A stretch of 64,000 bases of DNA from Selaginella moellendorffii (taxonomy: Eukaryota > Streptophyta > Lycopodiopsida > Selaginellales > Selaginellaceae): contig NW_003314293.1 in NCBI RefSeq assembly GCF_000143415.4, positions 1,322,431 through 1,386,430 on the forward strand. The letters are read 5' to 3'. Positions within the stretch are counted from its first letter, which is position 1. Every line of letters starts with the position of its first letter. The position numbers were made by a program, and so were the translations under genes. Under the pieces are notes generated by a model. That model did no database searches. It was given only the letters and a program-made list of their open reading frames with translations, and was not told the origin of the DNA. This document shows positions 42,409 to 53,191 of the stretch, in pieces.

Positions 42409-44676
42409 TCCAGAAAGGAGGATGAACGCCACACAAACAGGTATTGTTAATCCTAGAGTACATAAATTGCAAGATATATTACATTATTGAGATTATTGTA
42501 ATAGTAGCTTAGTATAATAAAATGTATTGAGAAGCAAAGAGTGGATAAATTTTTGCTCGTTTTTTGCATTTTATGAGTTGAATATATTTTTATTCAAAGA
42601 GTTTTAAAGATGGCACTAATTAATATTTATTAAGAAGTTTCTAGTTTATAACAATAATAGAAATTGTTGAACTTTGTGAATTTCATCAATTGATGCTATT
42701 AAATAAAGGGTAATATCGTTTTTTCACTATGCATTTTTTTGAATTTTTTTTGTAATGTTGAGTCAACCAATAGGTGTATGACATACATTAGATTAGGGAA
42801 GAAGGTAGATATAATATTTATTTTTTTGCTTATTCAAAGAAATTTTGTGAGAGTAAAATTTTCTTTACTATAGCATGCTCTTTTCCTTAATTTTCTTTTT
42901 AGGGTAATAAGTCCATTTCTCACATCTTTATTTAAATCTTTGTAAGTTTTTTAATTTCTTTTTTTTACTACAAAAATATTAAATCTATAAATATTCTTCA
43001 ATCTCAATATAAATCATAGATGAGAATGCTATATTTTGAAGATTTCAAAGGGGAAAGGGGATTGTAGGGATTAGCTTTTTTTAAAACATATTAAAGAAAT
43101 ATTAAGCCAACTTCAAGAATAAATAAAAATTTAATCTCAAAGAAGAAAGTTAATACACTTTATCATATTACTTCTTTTCAGATAAGGGAAAATGTGAATT
43201 TTTTTTAAAAAAGAATCATTCCTTTGGTAAAAAAATACATAAATCTAAGAAAAAGAAGCTAGCATGGTAGCACCTTAGGAAACTAAAAAAAAAGGTATAA
43301 TATAAAATAGTTTAAAGATTTCTAAATTTAATTCAAATTTACACTTTCATTTTATAATCAATTTTTAACATCCTTATGATGCCCCAAGATATGGGGGAAT
43401 ATAATTTCTCCTTCTTTGATCCTTATTAAATTATTTTTTGTTCACAACAATATTTGCCAATTCTGTTATTAGAACAAGTTCCAAGAGTTAATAGGATTTA
43501 ATGAATAAGTTTTTAAGCCTTCCTCACCACATAGCTATACTTTTAGTTATTAAGCAAAAGGACCATTCATTTTTTATTAAATTCCCCAATCATGTATTTA
43601 AAGTAAAGTTCTGATGAGTTATACAAAATATTCAAATAGTGCTACCCACACTTGAATTAAGAGCATTGACCATTCAATCTCCTAAAAAAGATAGAGCTAA
43701 ATATTATACATTTCAACAAATCATTCAATTTATCCATTCATGTTTATTTTAACCTTGGACTCCTTAATATTTACATCATCACCCACCATATGAAAATAAC
43801 CTTTTTTGGTCATATTGATTCTTTAGAATCCTCCTCTTATTATCCCATAGAAACTTATTAAACCCCTTAATGTTTAGGAAAAAATTGCTTTGGGCTTTCA
43901 CCCCACCTTCAAATATGTTTGTCCCTAGATATATCAAGCCTTATAAGTTATAAGTTATTAGCCTTATAAGTTATTTGATACATAATTTATATATGGCATG
44001 GCTATCAAGAAAAAGGCAGTAATCATAATGTAATATTGAGGCTTAGGGGAAAAACATATTTAAAAGCTAAAAACACCTAAGTAAGATTTTAGAGCTAAAA
44101 TTCTATCACAATATTTAATTTTGTGTTTTCAATTGCTATATAGGATAAAGAGAAATTAGTGCCATAAGGTTGGGGTGTTTACCATGTAGGAGTGAGGCAT
44201 AAAATTTATGGAGGTTTAAATAAAGGCACTTCTCACCCAAGTCTTTAATTCAAACCCCATATTTATATGATAAATGGAAAATTATGAAGTAAATTTTTAT
44301 GTAGATTTTATGACATTTTAGGCTATAATAGATTTGATTGTCATCACTTTTTTCAATTGCAAATTTAGCCATTTGGAGAAAAAGGAACTCATCCTATTGT
44401 TCTATTTCATTAGTGTTCTTAAGTTTAGAAAAGAATTTAATAAAACTATACAAATAAGTAATTTGTTGAGTTCAACTATCTATTAAGTTGCATTTTATTA
44501 TAGGGTTAAAATATCTCGAGAATGGTTAAGAAAAGTAAAGAAGTTAGGAAAAACATATCAAATTTAAAAGTATGCTATTTTTTTAAAAAGAGAAACATTC
44601 TTTCCTTATATTTCTTAGATTCTATCACAAAATTTATTCAATCAATTACAAAACTCAATTATTATTTTATATATCC
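42409..44676. other. AT-rich repeat spacer of unit 2
   Basis: About 2.3 kb downstream of the F-box gene and up to the LTR element. It is closely repeated at 53192-55814 and more loosely at 34540-37180. No coding sequence is conserved between the copies, and I see no RNA gene. Confidence 0.55.
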
Positions 44677-44848
44677 TGAGGGCCAAGTGTATGGCTACGA
44701 TGTCGTATACTAATATTAGCATAATAGGATTTTGGTAGCTGTCAGATTGGTTTCAATCCAGACCACTCACTCTTGTATATAAGCTAAGGTTTTTGGGTTA
44801 ATTGATATGCACGTTTCTATATTCCCTTTCCATATTCCATGCACTCAC
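44677..44848 (+). repeat. Left LTR of the unit 2 element
   Basis: 172 bp; begins TGAGGGCCAAGTGTATGGCT and ends CATGCACTCAC. A TATATAAG box near 44776 fits an LTR promoter. The following bases (ATTGGTGGAGG) occupy the primer-binding-site position but do not match the usual initiator-Met primer. Confidence 0.85.
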
Positions 44849-47575
44849 ATTGGTGGAGGTAAGGGGCACCTTTGATTGTCCCTGAAGAGTGTTTGGATTT
44901 GAGATTTTGGTTTAGATCTAGCTTTTGCATTGTTTAGATCTAACTTTTTCCATTTCCTTCCTTTTGTTCTTTCTTTTTAGGATTTTGGTTTAGATCTAGC
45001 TTTTTGCATTGTCTAAATTTATCATTTCCTTCTAGCTTTTTTCTCTTTTTTTGCTCTTTCTTTTTCATTCATTTTCATGGTAGATCAACAATCTCCTCTA
45101 ACTCGAGTAGTAGTTGGTACAATTGCTTAATGCTATGTGCTTGCAATTGAACAACCAAACTCAATTGATGGCAGCATTCACGGCACGTGGTACAACTCCT
45201 GCTCTTGGTGCCAATCCTTGCATTCGGCCGGAGTTCTTTCGCAGGAATCCTAGGGATGATGTGTACCATTGGTTTAATCACTTCATGGTGATTGCCATAT
45301 ATCATTCTTGGGATGATGCTCGCTATTTGTGTGGGTTTCCCATATGTCTCCAAGGGACGGCATTGCAGTGGTACAATGGTTTGAGCGCAACCACTCGTGA
45401 GGATTGAGTATTCTACAAATTGATCATGACAAACTTGTAGTTGTTCTAAAGTTCCTTACTCTGAAGTGTGTGAATGATGTGCAACGCTTCTTGGGCAAGG
45501 TGCAATATCTTGGTTGTTTTGTAGATCATCTTTCTGATCACATTGCACTGTTGCGAGCGTTGCTAAAGTCATCAATATCATCTTTCATCTGGTCTCTAGA
45601 TTGTGAGTGGGCGTTCAAGGATCTCAAAGAGCTATTGACGACTCCTCTGATTTTGGCATATCCTAACTACACTTGACCTTTATTTTGCGCATGGATGCTT
45701 ATGACATTGATCTTGGAGATGTGTTGATTCAAGAGAGCTTGAGTGTGCCTGATCAGTGCCATCCCATTATGTATATAAGCCATACATTACAACCAGCAGA
45801 AATGAACTACTCCACGACAGAGAAGGAGTGTTTAGTAGCAATTTAGGGTTTCAAGAAACTTCATGCATATCTACATGGTTCTCGGACGTTACTTGAAGGT
45901 GATCATGCTGTTGTTACTTCATTATTAAAGCAGAAGAACCTAGTTAGTCATACTGCTTAATAGGCGTTGAAGCTTTAGATATATGATTTTGATGTTATTC
46001 ATCGCCCTGGGAGTTCTTTGGCTGATGTTGATGCCCTTTTTCGAGCTCCTCTTTCTTCTCCATTCTCTTCTCATGTTTCTGACGAGCCTGTTGTTTTAGC
46101 CTCTGTGGATTTTCTATACGAGGATTCTGTGCCGTTGACAGTTGTTGTACTTGACGTTCAGTGTCCACAAGGCGTAGAGCAAGATCTACCTTCTCTTGAT
46201 GAGGTTCGCGAGGCTCAAAAGATTGAGCTGTGGATTCGAAGACTTTGAGATGGGTTTAAGAATCTTGCATCACTTGCTGATGACTTGCCTTTCTGGCATT
46301 TATATTCTCAATATCACCTTGAAGACGGCCTTCTTTATTTTGTGGGGACGGATCCTAATGATCATTTACGGCTAGTGGTGCCTTCTATCTTTATTCCGCG
46401 GTTTCTCTATGCCTAACATGATTCTGGTGGGCATATGGGACATCGTCGCGTAACCAAGAAGCTGCGTAGGTCTTTCTATTGGCCGGAGATATAATGTGAT
46501 ATTATCCGGTATGTGCATAGCTGCGTTTGGTGCCAAGCTCGTAATACTCCCCTTCGGGTTGCAGAAGGACCGTTGGAGTCAATTACAATTTCCCGTCTGT
46601 TTGAGTTGGTGACATTTGATCTTATGGGACCTTTTCCACGATCGACTATTGGCAATGAGTATGTTATTATTGCTTCTGACTACTTGACTCGTTGGGTGGA
46701 AGTTGGTGCTCTTGCTAGCGCCTCTGCAACTGTTGTTGGATACTTCCTCCTCAATCGAGTGGTGTTTCAACATTCTTGTCCAGAGCGAATTCTTTCGAAT
46801 AGAGGTCCTACATTTATGGCTGAGGCATTTCATGTTTTGATGTCTCGGTTGGGGATACGCCACACTTTCACGAGTACTTATCATCCACAATTAAACGGTC
46901 TGGTGGAATAACTCATTTGGACATTCAAGGGGATAATTGCAAAGTATGTGAACTTTTAGCATTCGGATTGGGATGGTTATTTGCCGTCTCTTCGGTATGC
47001 ATATATCACAAGGGTGCAGAGTTCTATTGGTGCTTCACCATATAAATTCCTATATGGTCATGATCCAATATTACCAATGGAACTAGGTTTACCTTCGCGA
47101 TTGCCATGAGTTGCAAATATTAAGTTGTGGGATCAGTATTTGACAAGCATTCTTCCACTTGTCCAAGCGGAGTTTGCCAAACACTTAGGCCACGTACAAG
47201 TGGGACAACAACGGTGGTACAACTCCCATCATCGTCCACCTGCAGAGTACAAAGTGGATGATTTGGTGTTAGTTTATTTTCCCTATCTTATGGTACGTGG
47301 TTTATCTAAAAGGCTCTTTGCACAATGGAAAGGACCATATTGGGTGTTATGGCAAGTTGGACTACAAGTTTATGAGGTTCGGCATGATATCCAGCAGGCT
47401 GATCTTCCAGAGATTGTGTATGTGCAGTAGTTGAAACGCTTCATACAAAGGGATCAGGAGCAGTTAATACCACCTACAGATCCACCGATGCCTCCTCTTG
47501 ACATTCCTCTAGATCCCGGCCTGTCTACAAGAGAACCCTAATGCTCTTCCATTATTCTAAGAGGAGGGGATGATG

Positions 47576-47744
47576 TGAGGGCCAAGTGTATGGCTACAAT
47601 GCCATATACTAATATTAGCATAATGGGATTTTGGTAGCCATTGGATTGGTTTCAATCTAGACCACTCACTCCTGTATATAAGCTAGGGTTTTTGGGCTAA
47701 TTGATATACACATTTTTGTATTCCCTTTTTATATTCCATGCACT

Positions 47745-47747
<3 letters not shown>
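47576..47747 (+). repeat. Right LTR of the unit 2 element
   Basis: Same length and ends as the left LTR, with scattered substitutions between them. It is followed directly by the (AT)n microsatellite, so a target-site duplication cannot be defined. Confidence 0.85.
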
Positions 47748-47816
<69 letters not shown>

Positions 47817-47838
47817 TAGATAGATAGATAGATAGATA
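47748..47838. repeat. (AT)n and GATA-type microsatellite next to the right LTR
   Basis: About 65 bp of AT dinucleotides to 47813, then (GATA)n to 47838. In unit 3 the corresponding run (58886-58940) has AT dinucleotides only. Open frames rich in Tyr and Ile across it are artefacts. Confidence 0.9.
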
Positions 47839-48500
47839 AAGTACATTGCATGCCACTTCTTTGCATGGTAAAAAAAACAATAAGAAAAACCAGTAAAATT
47901 ATTTATGGGAGCATAAAGTCGCTTGATTTGGATCAATATTATAAACTAGCATTGAGATTGATTTAACAGGTCTAAAATTCATAAGTGTTATTGTGCTGCA
48001 AAAGAAACACATGAGAAAAAAATAGAAGTAATAAAAAAAGCTATAAGAAAAAAGGGAAAAAAAGTAACAATAAAAAAGAAAGAAGTAACAACTACTAAGA
48101 AAAAAGAGAGAGAAGAAGTAGTAGTCATAAAAGCTGAAGTAATAAAGAAAAAAAATTAGAAGCTTTGGAAAAACATGAGAAGGAAAAAGAAATAATAAAA
48201 AAAACTAATTTGTTGCATATTGTATGCAACAACACTTGATTTTCTTAATAATAGTGTAATTCTTGTTTAGTATTGTTTAATAATATAATTGATCAATCAA
48301 AAATTTATAATTTAAAAATATAAGATTAATTTTATTGCACACCAATAAAATAGAATATACTAGAAAGTGTTTAGAAAAATTTATAATTTATAAACATGTT
48401 TGTAAACTATAAGAATAAAAACTATTAAATAGTAGAATATCCCAGAATATCTAAATATATTTTTGATGTATTTATCAACTCCCTCTCTTCAATAGAAAAA
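47839..48500. other. AT-rich spacer between LTR element and gene fragment
   Basis: A-rich, with AAGAAA-type runs (about 48010-48200) and the inverted repeat TTGTTGCATATTGTATGCAACAA at about 48212-48234. The inverted repeat is also at about 37592-37614 in unit 1 and 59306-59328 in unit 3. No gene is visible. Confidence 0.55.
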
Positions 48501-49720
48501 TTTTGGATGTTAAGGGCTTTCTAGTGAATAAAGTTTCCTTGCATTTTTTCTTGCTAGAGTCTGCCCAACACCCAGCACCCATAACTTATTATGAAGAGTG
48601 AAGAAGGTTGGAGATGGCTCCTCTATGCTAGATATGGCATTGCTATGTCCTCTTCTTGGCAAGAAAGAATAAGAATTCTCACTCAAGCTAAGAGTTTATT
48701 TTGTGTTTGTGGCTATTATAGGGAGAGTGTTGGCACTACTTTCATTAGCTTCAGGGTTTATAGTGAATTCTCATGTCATGAGTTTACATATCTTTTTTCT
48801 GCCATATTCATCAAGTGCAATATGTGTGATCCAAGTGAGAAAGAGAGACGTAAGGCATTTCTTTTTTCTCATATCTATCCTAGAGCAAATTACTAAGGCA
48901 TTCAAGGAGCACAAAACAATGTTTGTGAGACTGGATGTATATATTAACTATGTGAGCATTGCCGAGCAAAGGGACTTCCTCAGCAATGCAAAATGGTGCA
49001 AGGTCTTGAGTGTGAACCCATCAAATGCACAATCCAAGTAGTAAGTCTCAATTCTCACAATTTCCTCATTCCACATTCTGGATCTCAAGAGAGCACACTC
49101 TAGCCATAAGAATCTGATGTGGGAGAGGAAGAACATTGTGCTAAACTTAATGTTTTATGACTTTATGAGAGAAATGACAAGTTGTTTGGAAGCAATTGAG
49201 GAGGATTGGGTGTTGGGAATTGTGGGTATTGGAATATTTACACTTATTTCTCTGCCAGGATTTAGATGAAGTGATAGTGAAGTTCTAGGAGAAGAATTGA
49301 GTTCTGAATTAATGTGTGGTGCTCATATCAAATTTCACTGCTATTGCATCCAAGAAAGAAAGTAAAGTGGTTAATACTGATAAAAAACTTTTTTCAACTT
49401 TGAAAGGGTAGGGTGTAAGCTTTATATATAAAGAATGCTGAAAGTTATTGTGAGTATGGGATAGTTTTGGGTATTTGGGAGCTAAGATTGTATATATCTG
49501 GGAACCAATGGGGGAGCCAATGGCAATGTTATAATTTGTTTCCTTGATAAATTTAGTTACTTATCTTTTTTAGTCTAACAAGAGACAAAGTTTTCATACA
49601 CATTAGTATCCAGTTTAACTCTAGTTCAAAAAGCAATTTACTCTTTACTGTGTAAATAAATTATGTTACTACTTTCTTTTGAAGTTTTCACCTCATTAAA
49701 TAACTTAAACCTTATTTATC
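48500..49720 (+). pseudogene. Unrecognised gene fragment, copy 2
   Basis: Homologue of 37920-38960. The longest pieces are GEGWRWLL-like EEGWRWLLYARYGIAMSSSW, and FKEHKTMFVRLDVYINYVSI followed by AEQRDFLSNAKWCKVLSVNP in another frame. The same frame break occurs in copy 3, so it predates their duplication or is an intron position. Confidence 0.45.
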
Positions 49721-49948
49721 ATTATGTTTCCAGATTCACACTATTTGGATATGAAATTTTAACAGCTAGCATAAATTTAAATAGCTATAAATATAAGCAT
49801 TTGCTCGGTAAAAATAAAAAGGAATAAGAACCACCCTAGCAAGTTCTGGCCTGTTGTTTGAAAATTTGGCTGAAGTGTCGGCGGTGTCCACGATGCGAGA
49901 GAACGCGTTCAAGCCCTAGCCAGCGTTCCAGGCGGGGGCCGATTGCCA

Positions 49949-51455
49949 ATGCCAGAGGACGATGCATATCGATTCGAGGTCACGGGGCCAAAGCGCAAGC
50001 ATTTCAACTGGTAAAGAATCTCGCCGCCCTAGCTGCATTGATCTGTTTGAAGCGATTCTTGGCGGGCTGGGTGTGTGATTTTAGCAGTAGAATCCCGTTT
50101 CGATTGATTCCAATCGCCCCGGAGAGAATTCTCAGCTACCCTAGGCTTGTCTTTGGATCATAGCCTTTCATTTGTCCCATTTTGGTGTCTCTTTCGTTCA
50201 CTTGCGTGCTAAGTGCTGATTGATAAGTAGCTAGAGTTATTTCGATGGCTAGTCTTTAGTGGATTGGTCCTCACTTCTCCATTCTTTTTTTTTGTTGTTT
50301 CGCAAAGCTTGCTTGGGCTTGAGTTCATTGTCTACTTTTTCGTTTCATTGCTGCTAAGGACTTGGTCCGGTTAGAGTTCTCGTCCTTTAAAAGCTTTTTA
50401 TCTCGATTCCTCGCGAGTTCTTACCATACATTCTTTCCAGGGATGTTCCGGACGACAAAAGAGCAATCTTGGCATGCCTTGTGTCAAGCGTGTACTCACT
50501 CCAGCACGACAGATCGAAAAACTACACAGGAACTCCGCAAGCTCTCGCTCCTCCCTGGTGGACGTCCTTCAACTACGAGCTCCTCGACGTGATCCTCGGC
50601 AATGACAAGCTCCGGATCAACGGCGCAGTGTTCGTGTGGAACTACAAAAACCACTGGAAGCCTGCCAGAGCTCCGATGGTGGTCCTGGCGCTCAGAGGCA
50701 CGGACAGCCTAACCAGCGACTACATCGTCGACTTCAAGATCGCCAACCAGGAGCTTTACAAGACAGGCAGGTTCACAGCCGCGTACAACGCTCTCCGAAA
50801 CGCCGTCGCATGGCATGGCAAGGACAACGTTTGCATCACGGGGCACTCGCTCGGAGCAGCGGTGGCGCTCTCCGCCGCTCGGATGATGGCATCGCAGGGC
50901 CAGTTCGTCGAGGCTCATCTCTTCAATCCGCCATTCTCGTCCTCGACCGCTCCATACAAGTCACTCTTTGGTGCTGAGACTTACAGCAATCTCCAAGAGG
51001 TTTACACCGTTGCAAAGGCCGGGCTCGTCAACTTACTGGTGGATGCTGCAAAGAGAAGGGAGTCCGAGGCAGAGTTTGCGGCACTTGGAAGCTGGTACCC
51101 GGACATGTATGTTCATCCCAGTGATCCGGTATGCTCGGGCTTTCTCGAGCACTTCAAGAACTATCAGTATATGCTACAGGGGAAGTACGCGAGATTGGCG
51201 ATGCCTCACGAATCCATCGGGGGCGTGCTGTGCTCCTCCAAAGCGAAGCCGCATCACCTCATCCCCTCGGCAAGGCTTCACGTCCCAGCGGATGAAGGCA
51301 AAGCTGCGAGTGCTCGAGACGCTCATTCTCTTACACAGTGGTGGTCGGATGGAGCAGTCGTTCAGGTGCAATTTGTCAACTTGACAGGTCAAGAACACTT
51401 GGATCATCCGCTGCAAATCCCGTTTGGGGGGATAAGCTACGAAGCTATGGTGTAG
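49949..51455 (+). CDS. Class-3 lipase-like alpha/beta-hydrolase, intact tandem copy 2
   Basis: Two exons: 49949-50010 (MPEDDAYRFEVTGPKRKHFN) and 50441-51455, joined across a 430-nt intron to give 358 residues. The protein resembles the plant At4g10955-type GDSL-unrelated lipase/esterase-like group: DVPDDKRAILACLVSSVYSL, LAPPWWTSFNYELLDVIL, VVLALRGTDSLTSDYIVDFK, then the nucleophile elbow ITGHSLGAAVALSAARMM with the catalytic Ser in GHSLG. It continues HLFNPPFSSSTAPYKSLFG. Candidate acid and His residues lie in the C-terminal half (for example YVHPSDPVCSGFLEH). No signal peptide. The long intron is unusual in this window. Of three tandem copies only this one keeps the whole active-site elbow. 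Confidence 0.88.
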
Positions 51456-51946
51456 TACGCGGCAATGATTTCATGGTACATATTTTCTCTGTGCTCAAAG
51501 AACCCGAGAAAAAAGATTTTTATTTTTTCCTGTGCTAGACCAAGGTTTGAAGAGAACGCGGCGTGTTTTTGACGTTCAATCTTACTGGAAGAACGTCACA
51601 GGTGGATGTTTACCACGTCATGACTTTATAATGAACACTTTCATTGTCTTGCTCGAGCCAAAGCCTTCAAAGTAAGTTTGCTCGCGTTTGTTTTTGTTAG
51701 ATGGTTAAAGAGAGAACGAGGCCGGATAATGAGGGTTGGCGGTTTCAACTAGAGAAGCACAAGCCAGTGAGCTTCCCGAAAATGAGAATTTTTAATCGAT
51801 GAAGCGTCACTCTGCTTCCATGCTATGAGAAGGGTTTGCTCGAGGACATGGAAGGTAATCTTGTTCCATTATCAGTTCCTTTTGGGGCATCCCTTTTGCA
51901 GTAGTATAAGGTGCTTCTCGCCACTCTTCTAGGCATTGCCCTTGTG

Positions 51947-53191
51947 ATGAAGAAACGGAGAGAAGAAGCGCCTGTGTTGCTGCAAGACGACATTTTGGAG
52001 ACGGTTCTCAGCTATGTGGACCTGGCCACACTAGCGACCTCATGCTCCGCCGTTTGCAAGTCATGGAACGCCATCATCGGCGATCCATCCTTTCGCCGCC
52101 GCTGGTGCCAAAACAGTGGCCACAAGGAATCCTTGCGGCTTATGACTAGCTCCTTCGACTACGGCGAGCGTTGCCACGCCTGGGATCCATCACGGCCCCA
52201 ACGCAGCGTGGAGTTTCCGTTGCCCCACAAAACGGAAGAATTTCCTAACGCTCAAGTGGTTGCTTCCGCGGGTGGCCTGGTATGCGTCTTCAGGACGCAC
52301 AGGGGCATGGTTGATCCTGCTGATGATGTGTTTCACCTGGTGGTGGGGAATCCAGTGACCCAAGAGTGGAGCGAACTACCACCGCTCCATTGGGAGGACA
52401 GAGAAAGATGCACTTTAGCGGGAGTGATCGACTTTGCCATGTTCGTCGACAAGAATGGCTTCAAAGTCGGTCTGCACTACACCGCTGTCGACTTCTCAGG
52501 CCACTGGTGCTGCATCTACGACTCGGCAACGCGCTCCTGGTCTTCTCTCCCCAAGCTCCCGTTCTCGCCAGCCTACGTGAAAATGAAGGCGCAGCGGCTT
52601 TCAGATTACAGCGTGGACGTGGCACCCCCTGCTGTATTCCCAGGCTTGGACGATTACTTCTACGATCTCACCATCCTGGGATTTTACGACTTTGGCCGCG
52701 CCAGGTGGAGCACCGGGGAACTCGTGCGCAGCCTGAGGATTACAACAGGCCTGGAAGACAAGGTTGACCCGGATGGAGAGATCCTGCGCTGCGTCTTGCC
52801 GCTCCCGGGACTGTGCACCGCGAGGCTGTGGGAGTACAATGGCCAGCGATACTTGGCAAGTGGCTGGGTGTATGCGGGAGGCTACCGCGAGGCAGGGGAG
52901 TCCGGAGTTGATGGCTATGGCGTGTGGAAGGTTGACGACAAGGGTGGCTTGGTTGCCGTCTCTGCAAAGACCCATATATCGATCCTTCGTCAAGTGTACG
53001 CTGGGCAGCGCTCTATGGGAGCGGTTTTCCGTTGTTCTGTTCATGCAGAGGCCAATCTGGTGATCTTTTCAGAGATAGGGATCATGTTTGTTTACGACTT
53101 GAGCACAGGGGATTGGGGCGGAGTAGGGGGGCACGTAGATGAATATTCACAAGCAGTGATTTTTCGCCCGTCCCTCAGGGCACCTAGATGA
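51947..53191 (+). CDS. F-box protein, tandem copy 2
   Basis: Intronless, 414 residues, starting MKKRREEAPVLLQDDILETV. It is nearly identical to copy 1, with a handful of substitutions (for example Arg-to-Ser in the SDYSVDV segment, and a Ser-Met pair in AGQRSMGAVF). F-box and propeller-like segments are all present. It lies about 490 bp after the intact lipase-like gene on the same strand. The leader just upstream contains an in-frame stop, which fixes the start at 51947 unless an upstream exon is spliced in. Confidence 0.87.
   Translation: MKKRREEAPVLLQDDILETVLSYVDLATLATSCSAVCKSWNAIIGDPSFRRRWCQNSGHKESLRLMTSSFDYGERCHAWDPSRPQRSVEFPLPHKTEEFPNAQVVASAGGLVCVFRTHRGMVDPADDVFHLVVGNPVTQEWSELPPLHWEDRERCTLAGVIDFAMFVDKNGFKVGLHYTAVDFSGHWCCIYDSATRSWSSLPKLPFSPAYVKMKAQRLSDYSVDVAPPAVFPGLDDYFYDLTILGFYDFGRARWSTGELVRSLRITTGLEDKVDPDGEILRCVLPLPGLCTARLWEYNGQRYLASGWVYAGGYREAGESGVDGYGVWKVDDKGGLVAVSAKTHISILRQVYAGQRSMGAVFRCSVHAEANLVIFSEIGIMFVYDLSTGDWGGVGGHVDEYSQAVIFRPSLRAPR

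Larger units (their letters stand above)
44677..47747 (+). mobile_element. Short, defective Ty3/gypsy-type LTR retrotransposon, copy in unit 2
   Basis: Two 172-bp terminal repeats (44677-44848 and 47576-47747), each running from TGAGGGCC to ACTCAC and containing TATATAAGCTA. A purine tract (AAGAGGAGGGGATGA) precedes the right repeat. Inside, in order, are a gag fragment (45114-45404), the end of reverse transcriptase with RNase H (about 45405-45960), and integrase (about 46300-47430) with an HHCC zinc site and DDE core. Protease and most of the reverse transcriptase are missing. Many stops interrupt the frames, and the second Asp of the integrase triad reads Asn (SNRG). The element is dead. 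Ty3/gypsy placement rests on RNase H preceding integrase. Confidence 0.9.
42409..53191 (+). repeat. Tandem repeat unit 2
   Basis: Spacer 42409-44676, LTR element 44677-47747, (AT)n and GATA-type microsatellite, AT-rich spacer to about 48500, the gene fragment (48590-49330), intact lipase-like gene (49949-51455) and F-box gene (51947-53191). The lipase exon 2 start is offset by 10,726 bp from unit 1 and 11,087 bp from unit 3. Compared with unit 3 it lacks about 0.4 kb of spacer around 43945. Confidence 0.85.

Noticed and set aside
47683-47936. Tyr/Ile repeat open frames
   Set aside because: Translation of the (AT)n microsatellite.
49858-50163. 101-residue frame overlapping lipase exon 1 (present in copies 1 and 2)
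   Set aside because: A different frame in the same bases (MPEDDAYRFEVTG...) splices in phase into the lipase and matches the family N-terminus.
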